Assembly: GCA_003415625.1 (NCBI GenBank)
Contig: PYIU01000009.1
Coordinates: 2,790,001 to 2,854,000 of the forward strand
Source of the DNA: Aquanectria penicillioides
Taxonomy: Eukaryota; Ascomycota; Sordariomycetes; Hypocreales; Nectriaceae
Direction: 5' to 3'
Length of the DNA: 64,000 nt
Below are positions 11,852 to 23,545 of the stretch, piece after piece. Numbering within the stretch: the stretch's first letter is position 1; every line of letters starts with the position of its first letter. A program made the translations under genes and the position numbers. The notes under the pieces are model-generated. The model worked only from the letters and a program-made list of their open reading frames with translations, searched no databases and was not told the origin of the DNA.

Positions 11852-14800
11852 TTATTCTTTACTCAATGTGAACTTCTTGTGAACCTCGACAAGTCCGACA
11901 TTATACTTAGACAATGTCGCCCAAGTAGGCATGTATTTGACAATCCCATCGTATGATGGAATTGTCCCAGGCGTATTCGCGTCGCTCCATGCGCATCGGA
12001 CTAAAAGTTCCAATGGTGCAACCTCTGACGACCGTGAAACTGATCGGGCCTTCAAGTCCTCGCCTCCTGGTCCCTCTGACCCCCTGACCCCCGTTGAGTT
12101 TTTCCCTCTGAATTCGAACCTGACTCAGTTTGGGAAGATCCACCGTTTAACAGAGTAACAGTAATGTTCCAAGGTTGATTCCTGTCTCTGCGCCAAACTT
12201 CGAGGTTGGTAAGGCCATTGGGCGGGTAGTTCCCAAATCGCGGATCTATCGGTGGTGACCCATCAACTGAAAAGCTTTGAAGCGGACGGGATAGATTGAT
12301 ATAGCAAATCCTCGTATCAAGCGCATCAATCTGGAACTGGAAACTGTTCGCACTTGGGGATTCCAAGGGCGTTAGGGTGATCAACTCCTCCATGCTTTTG
12401 CCCTCAACCAGGTTCGGGGACAAGGTGGATCCATCGAAACTGCAAACCTTGAGGGCTCTACGACCAGAAGGCTCACATCGAATGTCCTGACCTGATGCAA
12501 ATGGAAGTGCTTTGATAACCTGTCGTGAATATTCTTCTAGTCCGGTGATGTTGACACTGTTGGTCCCTTCATCAACGTTGATTATTTGCTGAAAGTAAAA
12601 TTTGAAGCGGTGATTAGGTGAGAATGGGAAAGCGACCAGGTTGTAGATCAATGTGCCAATGAAGACACACAAAAGAAATAGCGGTACGTGGTGCGTGACC
12701 CGGTGAATAAAGGGCGTGAGAGGAAGGAAGAGGAGGATGCTCATACCGCCCAAGGCAATCAGGGGCGTCAGGAGCTTTCCACCATCAGTGCCAGTCATAT
12801 TCATGGATGACATAGCGATGAGACCCAAGTTGCCCAAAAGGATGCATGGAACTGGGGCCAGGAGAAGGAATTGGATGATCCACGTCCAAGACGGCAGGCG
12901 ACCGGACCATGACTGCTCGTGGTCGTAAGGCTGGTAGCGTCGCATACTAGGCGGGGCGGGCGAGTTTTCGGCGATAGATCGTCGGTATGTGTTAGCAAAC
13001 GATGTCTGAGTATTGGACCCGTATCCAGTTTCACCAGCCCTAAGCGGTGTTCTCTCCGTTGGAGTCTCTGAAGGGTTGTTGGCACCTTCGGTATCAGCGT
13101 GCTCGCTATCGTCTGTGGGCCCGCCTCGATCCCCACCATGATTTGAAATATCTCGAGCTTGGTGTGCGTCATGCAGCTGCAGAGCAAAGTCATGCTTCTT
13201 AAGCAGGCCGAACTGCTCTAGAAGTGAAATGAAGAGAGAAACAGAGACGGCCGTCTGGAAAAAGGCAAAGGAATACATGAAACCAAATTGCATGCGATCT
13301 TCGACCACTGCTGCACCCACCTGCACAGCCCAACCCATAGCAAAGAGCCAGATGAGCACATATCCGCGGTGAAGGGCACTAGGACGAACAAAGCTAGATC
13401 CACGCATTATCAACCAGAAGGAGAAGTAGAAGAGGGACAGAGTCATGGAAAATCTGTGTCACGTTAGCTTCTGTGAAGAGTTCTCTCTCTAGTGTTGACT
13501 TACACTGCGTACGAGCTGCTATAAACGATGAGGGGATTAAATTTTGCCACAAGGAATACGGAAGCGACAGTGAGACCGCTAGCGAAGATGAAAGCCAGTG
13601 GAAAACGGAAGAATCCTTTCCAACCACCAATAACAACGGGATCATCGTTAATGTCGTGGTGCATCTTGATGTCTTTGGCAAAGAAGTAATACTTGTCGTT
13701 ACGCATCAACACAAAGGTGAGAACGAAAAGGATGAGTGGCGCAGCAACGAGAAGAGTTAAAGACCATGCAAACAGCCCTCTAAGTGCGAATGCGGCCCAC
13801 GCGCTGCCAAAGAGGTCGAACCAAACACCGTGAGTCTTCTTTCCGTTGTAGGCGAGTTTGTTTTCTCCATCATTGCGCGGGCCATTAAAAGCGGTACCGG
13901 TTTTCTGGGACAATTCCTCGGTTGTCGCTAAAGCAGCTGAAAGCATATGCCAAATGCTGTTAACAGATGTATGTCGAGCGTCATCTTCATTCGTGTGGTA
14001 CCGAGCGCGGGGTTGATAGAAAGCAATGTCTAGACCACGTTGTCCATATGCCCTTTCCCAGACTTCGTAGTCGGTTCTACTGCTGATGACACCAGTGCTG
14101 AAGGCATCGCCGGCGACGACGGAGCCAAACGGGTGTGGGCTCTTGGAGTAGGCCTTTGCAGTCTCCAGGTCAGTGGTGCGGAATAGAATAGCACGACCAC
14201 CAGCCCCGGCACCTTCCAAATTGACGAATGTGTGGATAAATGGGACCAAAGAGCTGTATCCAAAAGCTTGGGCCCCAAGGAGGCCGTCTTCCTCAGCGTT
14301 GTTGAAGAGTAGAACAATGCCATTCCGGGGTTGATGATCCTTTGAGGTGAAGTAACTCAGAAGCTGCAACAGTGTGACGCAGCCTACTCCGTCATCGGTA
14401 GCTCCAAAGCCCGTGGAAACACTGATACCGTTGTTAGCAAAGAAATAAACTTGAAGAAAGCAGGGGACTCACGAATCAAAGTGGCAGTTGACTAGAACAC
14501 CCCCCTTGGTCTTTAGAGGGAGACGTGGTGGATCAAGCCACCATTCACCCTCTGGATCGTCTTTCCCGTGAATGTAGACATAAAAGTTGTTGCCTTCAAA
14601 ATACACACCTAATCTATTAGGTTGGGTGTATGAGACATTGGAGATTTGGTCGTCAAAGAGAGTAACACCTGGGGATCGTGATTGAGTTGGGTCGTTGATG
14701 AGTGGCCTCCCGTCGTTACGTGAGGTGTATTCAAGCCTGGAACGAGTCAGTGTCATCGACTAACGGTAACACGAGAGTCACAAAAGGGCATCAATCGTAC

Positions 14801-15114
14801 CAATTGATTCCGCCAGACCGATCGGTGGTATAATCCATGCCATTTCGATCAAGAATCTCCTTGGCCCGGGAGATGTAAAACTCGCGAACTTGGTCATTTC
14901 GATGACTGTTGTACGGGTGGAATGAGTTTGTTACATTTTGCAAGTCCAGAAAAGCCTCGGTCAGGTTGATGTCACGGTACAAGGAGCGGTTCTTGGGGGC
15001 TGGAGGAACCGTCTCGTGAACATAGAGAAGTGGGATTGCGACGGCAAGGTAGATGACCGTGGTCCAGAATGATACTGGACCAGGCCTAAAAGCGAAAGGG
15101 TTCTGGCACCTCAT
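11852..15114 (-). CDS. PFF1: Vacuolar membrane protease PFF1 (M28 metallopeptidase), one frameshift
   Basis: Four exons: 15114-14801, 14736-14473, 14421-13504, 13453-11852; introns of 64, 51 and 50 nt. The start [17 protein letters not shown] matches PFF1 N-termini, with a first TM helix after it, so the ATG at 15114 is preferred over the longer open frame. The luminal M28 domain has [17 protein letters not shown] (His and Asp Zn ligands), [10 protein letters not shown] (catalytic Glu pair), [10 protein letters not shown] and the final ligand region ARYHTNEDD. About eight further TM helices follow, then a luminal C-domain. The ending [20 protein letters not shown] and [10 protein letters not shown] is conserved but lies in a shifted frame. 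The break is between about 12066 and 12140 (T5 at 12099-12103, C5 at 12080-12084 and 12088-12092). One added base gives 3099 nt, 1032 aa, the usual family length. Without it the last 65 or so residues are lost. Confidence 0.9.
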
Positions 15115-16306
15115 CACGGGCCAAGAAGGAAAAGTCGGCACAGAATAATGAGGTTCAGATGAAGCAGGAAGTGAGTGATGCGGCAGGACGAATTGCGAAG
15201 ATAGCAGCCTTGCGGTGGCAATGCGGGCGCGAGCCTGCTGAACGGAGGAGATATCTAGAGAGGTAATTGATGCAAATGCTGTAGGGTCATCATCGAGCAA
15301 GCATGTAAAGAGTGGCTGAGCGCCGACAAAAATTGACGAAGGCAAAGATGAAGATGAAGATGAAGATGAAGGGCGGGATGGTCGTCAGCGAAGGTGATAC
15401 GACTCGAATCAGAGACAAATGACGGATGACGGAATGTTGGATAAGCACGTAGGAGAAGGGAGAAGCAGAGGAGAGGATCAGGAGAGTTTGGTTGCGAGCC
15501 AGAAACGGCAGGCCACAACAAAGATGCACTCTTCCTAGATGGGGCCTTGTTCGGGATTCCACCTGCTCTTGGGGCGTTCTGGCTCCTTCCTCACGACTGG
15601 CAATGATGGAGGTTGGATAACGTCGGAGCAGTGGAGGCAACCGTGATCCGCGATAGCGCTGACTGAGCCGAGCAATGACGCGGGAGCTTGGGCCATGTGA
15701 CAAGGGAGGAGCCAGCCACAGGACCAGAGCGAGCCGGAGACAGCTTGGCAAGCCCGTAGCGAAAGCCAGAAGCAAAAGCCAAACGGGAAGGTACGTACAA
15801 AACACGAGCCTGCTTGCTGCACTATGGGGATCCCACATGAGCTGCATAACTTCCGCATAAATCTCATGCACATGCAATGGCGTGACCGCTGGATTTAGAC
15901 AAGACGCACATTGCGGATGCGTTACAACACCACCATGACGACTGGAAAAATGAACTAGTTGCGTTGAGAAATCAAATACATTTTTTTATTCGCCTACGGG
16001 ATTAGTCTGCTTCGTTCGTTTTTCTTCTTCTCTACTAAGTTTGACTAAGCTGTACATTAGTTAACTCCTCGGCATTGACAGCTGGTCGCTGAGCTGCGAG
16101 GTTGAGGCCGTGAGCCTGAGTCAACTAAGGGTAAGTCGCCAAAGGTTAGATGAGCGTCCATTGCTATTTTTCTTTTTCCCCATTATGGAACCCAAGCAGG
16201 GGGGTCCCGTCTGCTATTTGCTGAAACGACAACGTAACTGCCAAAGGCAACCACTTCATCCGTGTGATATAAACATGTTAGGGTTAGGTCAGACTCATGC
16301 CATCAA
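15115..16306. other. Intergenic region between BBP and PFF1
   Basis: PFF1 promoter and BBP 3' flank. A 195-codon minus-strand frame (15290-15877) overlaps the microsatellite and has no domain. TTAGGGTTAGG occurs at 16278-16288, just downstream of the BBP stop. No gene called. Confidence 0.45.
15346..15376 (+). repeat. GATGAA microsatellite upstream of PFF1
   Basis: Five or so tandem GATGAA units, about 230 bp upstream of the PFF1 ATG (CTTCAT-type on the gene strand), so in its leader or promoter. Confidence 0.7.
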
Positions 16307-18370
16307 CTAGGCGCCAGGGGGAGGAGGAGGCGGAGGCTGGTCACTGGGAGGAGGAGGGGGAGCATCTCCAGAGGGCGGTGGTGGCGGAGGGGGAGGCGCA
16401 CTGCCGGAATACTGCTGGATGAGAGCGTTGATGCCGCCGAGACCAGGAGGAGGAGGAGCACCACCGGGAGCCGAAGGGAGACCGGGAGGCGCACCCATTC
16501 CAGGAGCGGCACCATAGCCACCGTAGCTAGAATATCCGGGATACCCACCCTGAGTGCCGGGGGCCTGCTGCTGCCATGGAGCTGCGCCAGAGCCAGAGGA
16601 GCCTCCGTAGCCCTGACCGTAGTAGCTGTCGCCGCCGCCGCCGCCGCCGCTGCCGCCGCCACCACCACCACCACCGTTGTGGCTGTCCTGTCCGCGGTGA
16701 CGATCTCGGGACCAAGGTGCCGACGAGGATCCTCCTTCGTTAGAGTCATTGTTATTGTTACGAGATCTCCAGGGAGCCGGTCCGCCGGTTGGACCGCGTT
16801 GCCAGGGCTTGGAGTCTCCGTTGTTATAGGAGCCAGGCCCAGCTTCGATACGCGCGGGGGGTGCACCGGAGCCACCGCCTAATTCCTGCATGAGTTGCTG
16901 TTTATTCGTGAGCACTTGTTCCTGTCATATGCCAATCTACAAGGGTTTCTTACCTCCATTTCGCGGTCAACGGCGTCACCGCCGCCGATTCTACCAGCGG
17001 GGCGACTGCCCATGTCATTGTTACGCCAGCTGGCACCCTTCTGGCGGTCGGGACAGTCACGAGCCATGTGGCCTGCGTTGCCACAAACGCGGCAGATGAT
17101 GCTAGCCGTGAAGTTCTGTCGTTCAGGGCAGTCGTACTTGCGATGTCCAATCTTACCACAGTTCTGACAAGCCTGGTTCTCGTCATCTCGCAGGGTACCG
17201 TTGAGGGCAGCGAGTTCTCGGAGCTGGTTTCGCTTGAGCTCGTTCTGGCCTTCGGGGATAGAAGCCGCCTGTCAAAAGGGGTTAGTTTCTTGGTGCTTGT
17301 TGGTGGGGGATAAATGGACAAAACATACAGTCTCAATAATATTGTGAATGAGCTTCTTTGCCTTGTTGACCTTCTCCTCAGTGTCGGCCATGATCAAGCA
17401 GTGCAGATCTTCTTCCTGGTTGCTGGCGTGAGCGGCGTCAGACCGTCCTTTGCCCTCCTTGACGGAACCCTTGCCACGAATGGCAATCTTGGCACCAGAG
17501 TCTGCTTCCATCTTCTTCAGAGTGTTTCCTCGAGGTCCGATGAGTAAACCAACTTTAGGGGGAGAGAGCTAAGTGTTAGTGTCCGATTGGCAAAGATTAG
17601 ATGAACAGATGGAAGTCCAGTTCGTTGAAGGACCAGGTCATCTCAAAAACACCGTACGGCGTGGTAATGAGTCTGGTCAAACTCCAAAAAGGAAAGGGGG
17701 GATAAGTTTTGGTTATTAGGGTCAAAGGGTTAGCAATCATACTGAAGTTAATCTCCGGGTAGTCATTGACCGGCACGTAGACCTTCTCTTGTGTCTTGGT
17801 GGGTCTTCGGTAGTCCTGTGGTGGGTGATAATTAGGAATGGTCTTCATGGCCTTTTCGATCAGCTTGTGTCGTTCATCCTCGAGGCGCTTGCGGTATCGG
17901 TATTCTCGAGTGTTGATACGTCGACCGTGGTTATCGTACTGGGGAGGAGGAGACGGAGATCTGGGCTGAGTTAGTATTGCTATGGGAGCAAGAAAAGGGC
18001 TAGATGCATACCGATCGCCATCAGCAGGGACAACATCGTCGATGCGGAGCTTCTGGCTAATCTCCTCGATACGCAGATGGAGAGTGTAGGCCTCCAGCTG
18101 CTCGCTGGTCATGTTGGACAAAATCGCGGTCGGCAGTCCCATGAGGCCGGCGGCCTTGTTCTCGGACGCGTCGCCCCATCGGTTTCGCTTCTTGCGTCGT
18201 CGAGGGCCATCGGCTTCGCTTCGAGGTTCGGGGTCGCGGCCACGCTTCAAGTCGCGATCGAAGTCGCGATCGAAGTCGCCACCCTCTTCTTCTCCATCAT
18301 TTACAAAGCGACGAGATTTGCCGAGGGGGATGTTGTTCGATCCCGTGATTCCCTGGTTTCTCCACGACAT
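16307..18370 (-). CDS. BBP: Branchpoint-bridging protein (SF1/Msl5 orthologue)
   Basis: Five exons: 18370-18012, 17960-17743, 17552-17329, 17268-16954, 16897-16307; introns 51, 190, 60 and 56 nt. The spliced CDS is 1707 nt, 568 aa, in frame. The N-terminal [17 protein letters not shown] is conserved. A helix-hairpin region follows ([21 protein letters not shown]). The KH/QUA2 RNA-binding domain spans about residues 175-275 ([22 protein letters not shown]). Two CCHC zinc knuckles are [14 protein letters not shown] and [14 protein letters not shown] (about 295-345). The tail is Gly-rich then polyproline, as in SF1. In the nucleus it recognises the intron branch site and bridges U1 snRNP and the U2AF complex at commitment-complex assembly. 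The second intron is about three times longer than the others and mostly open in frame. Confidence 0.95.
17553..17742 (-). other. Long intron 2 of BBP
   Basis: GTATGA donor, CTAAAG acceptor, with a CACTAACAC branch site about 23 nt before the acceptor. Read from exon 2 it stays open for about 48 codons before a stop at 17597. Retention would truncate the protein inside the KH domain. Confidence 0.8.
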
Positions 18371-18827
18371 CCTGGCTCTGGGCTGTATTGACAGCGCTCA
18401 AATTTTTCCAGCTGTGATAGAAACGAAATAAAAGGGGCCCGACACGGTGGACGTCGGATTTGGGTGATGAGTTGTGGGTTGTTCAAGTTGGGGTTCCTTG
18501 GTGGTGTTCGTACACAATTCTAGATCGGATCGGCAAAACTATGCTCCGATTCCGTCAATCAGGCAGATATCGGTCATGATTCCTCACCATCCAGAATCTT
18601 CGCCGTAACAGGTATTGGAGCCTGGCTGCTACCCTACTCGTTTGAACCCAATCCTCCCATGTTTTTTTTTAATTCCCAAAACCAGCTCTCAAATGTCACT
18701 TGTGACCATGTCGACCGACATGGGCATGATGTCTTAGCGCTGATTGAGTGGGGCATTCGCACATGGAGTATCACTTTTTCAATCACGATCCTCAACACTG
18801 TATCAGTCAAATGCATTCCGAGTATTT
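18371..18827. other. Intergenic region upstream of BBP
   Basis: Probable BBP promoter and leader, plus the 3' flank of the MFS gene whose stop is at 18828. It contains an A/T run at 18661-18670. Nothing further recognised. Confidence 0.45.
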
Positions 18828-20471
18828 CTACAAACGGTACCTGAAACCAACAGTATCCCAATCCGTTGCATCATCGTCCTCCGGTGCGCCGCTGTTGCTT
18901 GCATAATCACCTTGATGTGTAGCCAACCCTGCTGACCCGGCGCTTCCCAACAACCTTTCTCTCTTTGTCCTCCACGAATTCAACCTTTGTAGATAGATCC
19001 TCAAGAGAAACGCGCAAAATATGGCCAGGCCGTAACTGACCATTATCGCCCGGAAAGCTGTCTCGTACAGGGGGTCTTCAGACCTGCGAAAGAAATGAGG
19101 CCCAACAATGTTACCTGCACAGTACGCCAGAAACAGCATGGCCGTGATTGTCATCTTCTTAGTGACTCCACGGTAATTGGACTGTACAAGAGCCATGTTG
19201 AGGGGCATCGCTGCAGACCCGCTAGAGAGCATGAAATAAGCCATGAGATGAAACCCATGCGGCACATGACTGCGACAATAGATGACAGCGCTGCCAACCA
19301 CACAAGGAATGATGACTGCGACGATCAAGATGCAGTTCAAGGTGCGAAACCGACCTGCTAGATATCCGCTCCCTGCAATAAATGCCGCAGAGATTAGCGA
19401 GTATGGAATGTTGATGAGAGTGGACTGCAAGCTGGTGAAGCCAAACGACTTGACGACAATATTCGCAAAACTTTGAGATCCGCCATTCGGAACCTGGGTC
19501 AGTAGCTCAATGCTAAATATGAGCCAGGTCTTGGGATCGATCAAGCATTCATGAACCTGGTCCCATTTCCACTTCGTGTTCTCGGTCCTGCCTGTGCCAG
19601 CAGTGGCTACTCGATCCACAGCAATCAACCTCTCCTTTGGCGTCAAAAACTTGGCCTTTGAGATATTGTCAGGCAGGTAAAAGAACAATGGAATAGCCCA
19701 GAGAAATGTCGCCACGCCAAGGATCATGTACATCCACCGCCAAGGACGGGTATTTTCATCCCGGATGTGCCCTATACCAAACGCGAAGAGACTGGCCACC
19801 AGCCCACCGACGGAATTACCAGAGAACCATATGCCCACGCGAGTCGGCATCTCATCTCGAGTGTACCAAGTCGAAGTCAAGAACATGAACCCTGGTGTGA
19901 TTGTGGCCTCGGCTATACCCAACAAGAACCGCACAACCATCAACCCTTTGAAGCTGTAGCATGTTGCCGTGAGTGCAACAACTGTGCCCCAGAAGAAGGT
20001 ATTCACGGTAAGGTACCTGCCGGTAGGGAGTCGGGCTATGAGCACCGTTGTTGGATATGTCCAAACGAGGTATCCTATGTAGAAGATGCTGCCAACCCAG
20101 CTGTACTCTTGGTCATGGAGGTTCTGTCGGCATCAGCCTTGTTCCCAAGCTCAATTCCCTTCTAGGCTTACCGTGTCTTCTCGAAGTCCAAATACGGCTG
20201 CACTCGAGAGGATAATCTTGTCCATGAAGTTGAGCATATAGGTGATGAACAAAAGAGGGATGATTGTTCTATCAATCTTGTTCAAGACTTGTTGTTGCGC
20301 GAGATCGTCGACGCGTCGCACACCATGTCTATATGTTGGCTCATCTTCACGAAGAAGAGGTTCAGATGCGTCGTTATAAGCTTCTTCATTTACCAGGTCG
20401 AAGCCGTCATCTGCTATCACTACTGAGCCGGCTCGGTGCTCGTCCTGTGCTAGAGACGCGCCTGCATCCAT
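18828..20471 (-). CDS. MFS transporter, anion:cation symporter (Dal5/allantoate permease-like) family
   Basis: 531 aa from two exons (20471-20172, 20123-18828) with a 48-nt intron (GTAAGC..GACAG). A polar N-tail of about 70 residues precedes TM1 (TIIPLLFITYMLNFMDK; the conserved Asp after TM1 is typical of ACS proteins). GFMFLTSTWYTRDEMPTRVG is the ACS signature after TM4. About 12 TM segments are visible, with a central loop around KWKWDQVHECLIDPKTW. ACS permeases import organic anions such as nicotinate, allantoate, pantothenate or small peptides by proton symport at the plasma membrane; the substrate is unknown here. It is tandem with a DHA2 exporter (380 bp apart, same strand). The frame is intact. 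Confidence 0.9.
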
Positions 20472-20853
20472 TATATTACCGTCTAGGTGCCCTTACCATG
20501 GCCGCGCGATATCGCCTTTGGTGGTAAGTGAACTAACAAGGCAATAGATGCAATCTAGAGAGCCAGATATGAGATGCTGTGGTGGGAAGCCGAGAGATGC
20601 CCGAGATGTGGATGGTGGAAGTGGAAAGGACAAAATGCTGATAGGGAATGTGGGCTGCTAGGTGTCTCAGCCGTAACCGTTCAGCGCTCCGCCACAGCAG
20701 GTCCACTCGTTTTGAGCCGGGCCATCTCTACGTATTTCATCACAACTTATAACACAATGTTGCGCATGAACAAAGATATAGAGGGAAAAAAATGCATTAT
20801 AAATGTTCACAGATTTTTTTTCCTATTCCCTCCGTACTAGTAGCTTATCGTGG
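20472..20853. other. Spacer between the two MFS genes
   Basis: Promoter of the ACS transporter and 3' end of the DHA2 gene. No other feature seen. Confidence 0.45.
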
Positions 20854-22837
20854 TTATTTCTGTTCGGTCGGTTCTACAACGCCAGTCTTATTTGAATCGT
20901 TTGGCTTCTCCTTCAAACCAAGCTTTGCGGCTTCATGGTCTCGGCTCAGGTGGTGGGCTCGGATGAAAAATCCGAGCACGAGACCAAATCCGGCAAATGA
21001 TGTGTACTATCCAAGGTTAGCAAACCCGTTAAAAATTGATTGTAAGTGAGAGAACACTGACCATGATCCACATCTTCTTGACGGTTTGGAAGAAGGCCGT
21101 TCTCACGACAAGCTGTGCACTGGGAGAGAGTGTCTTGATTATGTCAACGTGGGCAGATGCGCTCGCTCCATTGAAAAGATGGGCAAGCTCGGGGCCTAGG
21201 CCATCTACAAGCATCTGCTTCCTGCCCTTGATCTCGTTTTGGAACAGCACGCCCCGATAACGACGGAGATGGCAGTGGAAATGGTTCGGACAAAGCTCAT
21301 TGCGGTTGTAGCAGCCGCAACGTCCTCTGTCGGTACGACAGTCTGTACTGCGAGAAGCGGCCCCTCAAAGTTCATGCCCACACCAATGCCGCTGACTATT
21401 TGAAACGCGATAAGCTTCGGCCAGTGAATGTCCAAGTCTAAGTCGATAAAGAGACCAGTGCCAAGCGTCATGATGACCAAACCAATACGAACGGCAGGGA
21501 TGTATTTGCCGGCGAGTTGGATGTACGCACCCGTCACCGCAGCTGTCAGAGTGATTGCTAGAATGAATGGTATCAAATACACTCCGGACCGAAGTGGACT
21601 TGCCAATAGAACAGCTTGAAAGTAGAGCGGTAGGTAGTACGCGACGCCCATGAAGACGAAGGCATGAAAAAAGCAGACAGCGTATGAAGCAGCCGATGAC
21701 CAAGTTCGGAAGAGATGAACTGGGATAACAGGGTACTCTGCAACCTTCCATTCATTCAGCACGAACAAAGCGCTGGTAATGATGCCGAATACAACGAGAC
21801 AGACGACGGGTGCAGAGTTCCACGGCTCGGAGGTGCCACCCATGTATAGGCCAATGAGTAGCATCAAGGTCCCGCCAATAATGAGAAGACTGCCGGGCCA
21901 GTCGATGGCTTTCAAACCAGCCCATACAGGAGTTTGCGGGGAAGGAAGCTTGAGAGTGAATATGAGGAGAATAAAGACGACAGCAGTGATTGGAACTGGT
22001 GAGAAATTGTAAGCTACAGACTGGGTTAATCGGGGAAATTCAACTCACGGTTGATCCAAAAGCACCACCTCCATCTGTTTGGCAACGTATTAGTATTGAG
22101 CAGAACGAAGTTGGCTTGAAGTGAGCATACCCGATTCCGTCTGTAAAGGCACCGCCCAGAACTGGTCCAACTCCCGAAGCAACGGCCCAAACAATCGATG
22201 TCAACCCGTAGTAAAGCCCACGGTCTCTCTGCGAAAACATATCGCTAATGCAAATGTTGACCATGGTTCCCATGCCAGCAGCGCCCATTCCTTGCACTGC
22301 CCTCCCGACAATGAAGGCAGAGAAATCATTCACAAGTGCACAAATGAGGCTGCCAGAGAAGAAGATGACGTTCGCAATTAAAAGTATGGGTTTTCGGCCC
22401 CAAATGTCCGAAAATTTGCCCCATGACGGTGTACTAGCCGTATGTGCGAGGACGTACGAGGTGCCGATCCAGGTGTACCCCGAGTCGGAAGCGAAGTGGG
22501 CGGCGATGGTGGGAAGCGCTGTAGAAACGATTGTGACTTCGAGGGCGGACAGAAAGACGCAGGCGCATAGGGATGCCATCACAGTGGCGATTTTAGCCAA
22601 GGACATATTTGGTCTGCGGGTTGACGATTCCGATGAGTTGACTTCCTCGGGCGATGTTGATAATACGGTACTACCGGTTGATTTCGTCGTCTCATGGAGG
22701 TTCGAGTTCTGAGGCTGAGCCTGGCTCTGCGATTTGGGCGTTGCGGAATCCCCAGCGACATCTCGCAGTGCAATTTCGTCGTTCACAGGCAGGTCGTGAG
22801 ATGCCACAGTGAGCGCCTCAACGACGGTGCGCGACAT
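20854..22837 (-). CDS. DHA2-type (14-TM) MFS drug/toxin exporter, one frameshift
   Basis: Four exons: 22837-22131, 22074-22049 (26 nt, encoding most of WRWCFWIN), 21995-21062, 21006-20854; introns 56, 53 and 55 nt. After an 85-residue polar head come TM1 (LEVTIVSTALPTIA), loop motif A (WGKFSDIWGRKP), AVQGMGAAG, motif C (GVGPVLGGAF) and the WRWCFWINLP segment, all diagnostic of DHA2 H+ antiporters. The frame breaks at about 21248-21251: ISVVIGA is followed by a frame ending in CCSKTRSRAG, while LFQNEIKGRKQML continues in the next. One added base gives ...VIGAVLFQNEIKG and 1821 nt, 606 aa. The last exon supplies TM14 (FAGFGLVLGFFI) and the cytosolic tail. Likely role: export of toxins or metabolites across the plasma membrane. 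Divergent from the HET gene. Confidence 0.88.
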
Positions 22838-23545
22838 GGCAGCAGCAGAACAGATACAACGCAGGATTCTTCGTCTGTCTTGTTCTCAAAGTACCAGAGA
22901 AATTGCAATATAAAGATTTCAGTTGAATCAGAAGATTAGATTCGAGACATCTTGCGCTTTTATAGAGCACTTCTTACATGCTGAATGATGCAGCAGGGTC
23001 ATGTCATTTGTTCTCCGCTAGGATTGGATTGTGGGTCGTGAAAGCGATCGGATTCAGTGCCCGCAAGGCATCGGATCCTTGTCACATTGTGGCGAATGGC
23101 CATCACAGAGCATTGTTAGTGGACCCCAAGAGAATCATGAGCCAGGTTTCCTGTTTCCCTGGACTTCCCATCTCTCGTCCTTTGGGGCTTGCCCGAGGGT
23201 TCCGACGTCCAAGATTCAATCAAGCAATTTCATTTGTGCTTGAGACTTTCCGCTTATTGTGATGAACGCTGATGCACACAGCCTACGCCAAATTGGTACT
23301 TCGTGTCTTACAGCTGCTCCCGGCCCACCCTGTCATGTCAGGGGTCACGCTTGTTCAGGCGCTACCAACCGCACGCTTGGAATGATGTTGTTGCACAGCG
23401 TTCGAGCTGATGAGCCTCACTTGATCCTGCCACTACCTTTTTCTCATCTCGCGCTGTAGTTTTCCTTGCGCCTGGGTCCCTTGAACGCCATGCTTAATGA
23501 TTGAACTGTGCTTTCTGCATCACGCTACCGACGACGGGCGTCAGC
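22838..23545. other. Divergent promoter, DHA2 exporter / HET gene
   Basis: A 708-bp region between two divergent starts, with a clear TATA box only on the exporter side. No gene inside. Confidence 0.5.
22957..22964 (-). promoter_or_regulatory. TATA box of the DHA2 exporter gene
   Basis: TATAAAAG on the minus strand, 120 bp before the ATG at 22837; the same motif and spacing as at 1260. Lies in the shared divergent promoter with the HET gene. Confidence 0.5.

Noticed and set aside
15290..15877. 195-codon minus frame upstream of PFF1
   Set aside because: Covers a GATGAA microsatellite (giving Phe/Ile repeats) and overlaps the PFF1 start in another frame.
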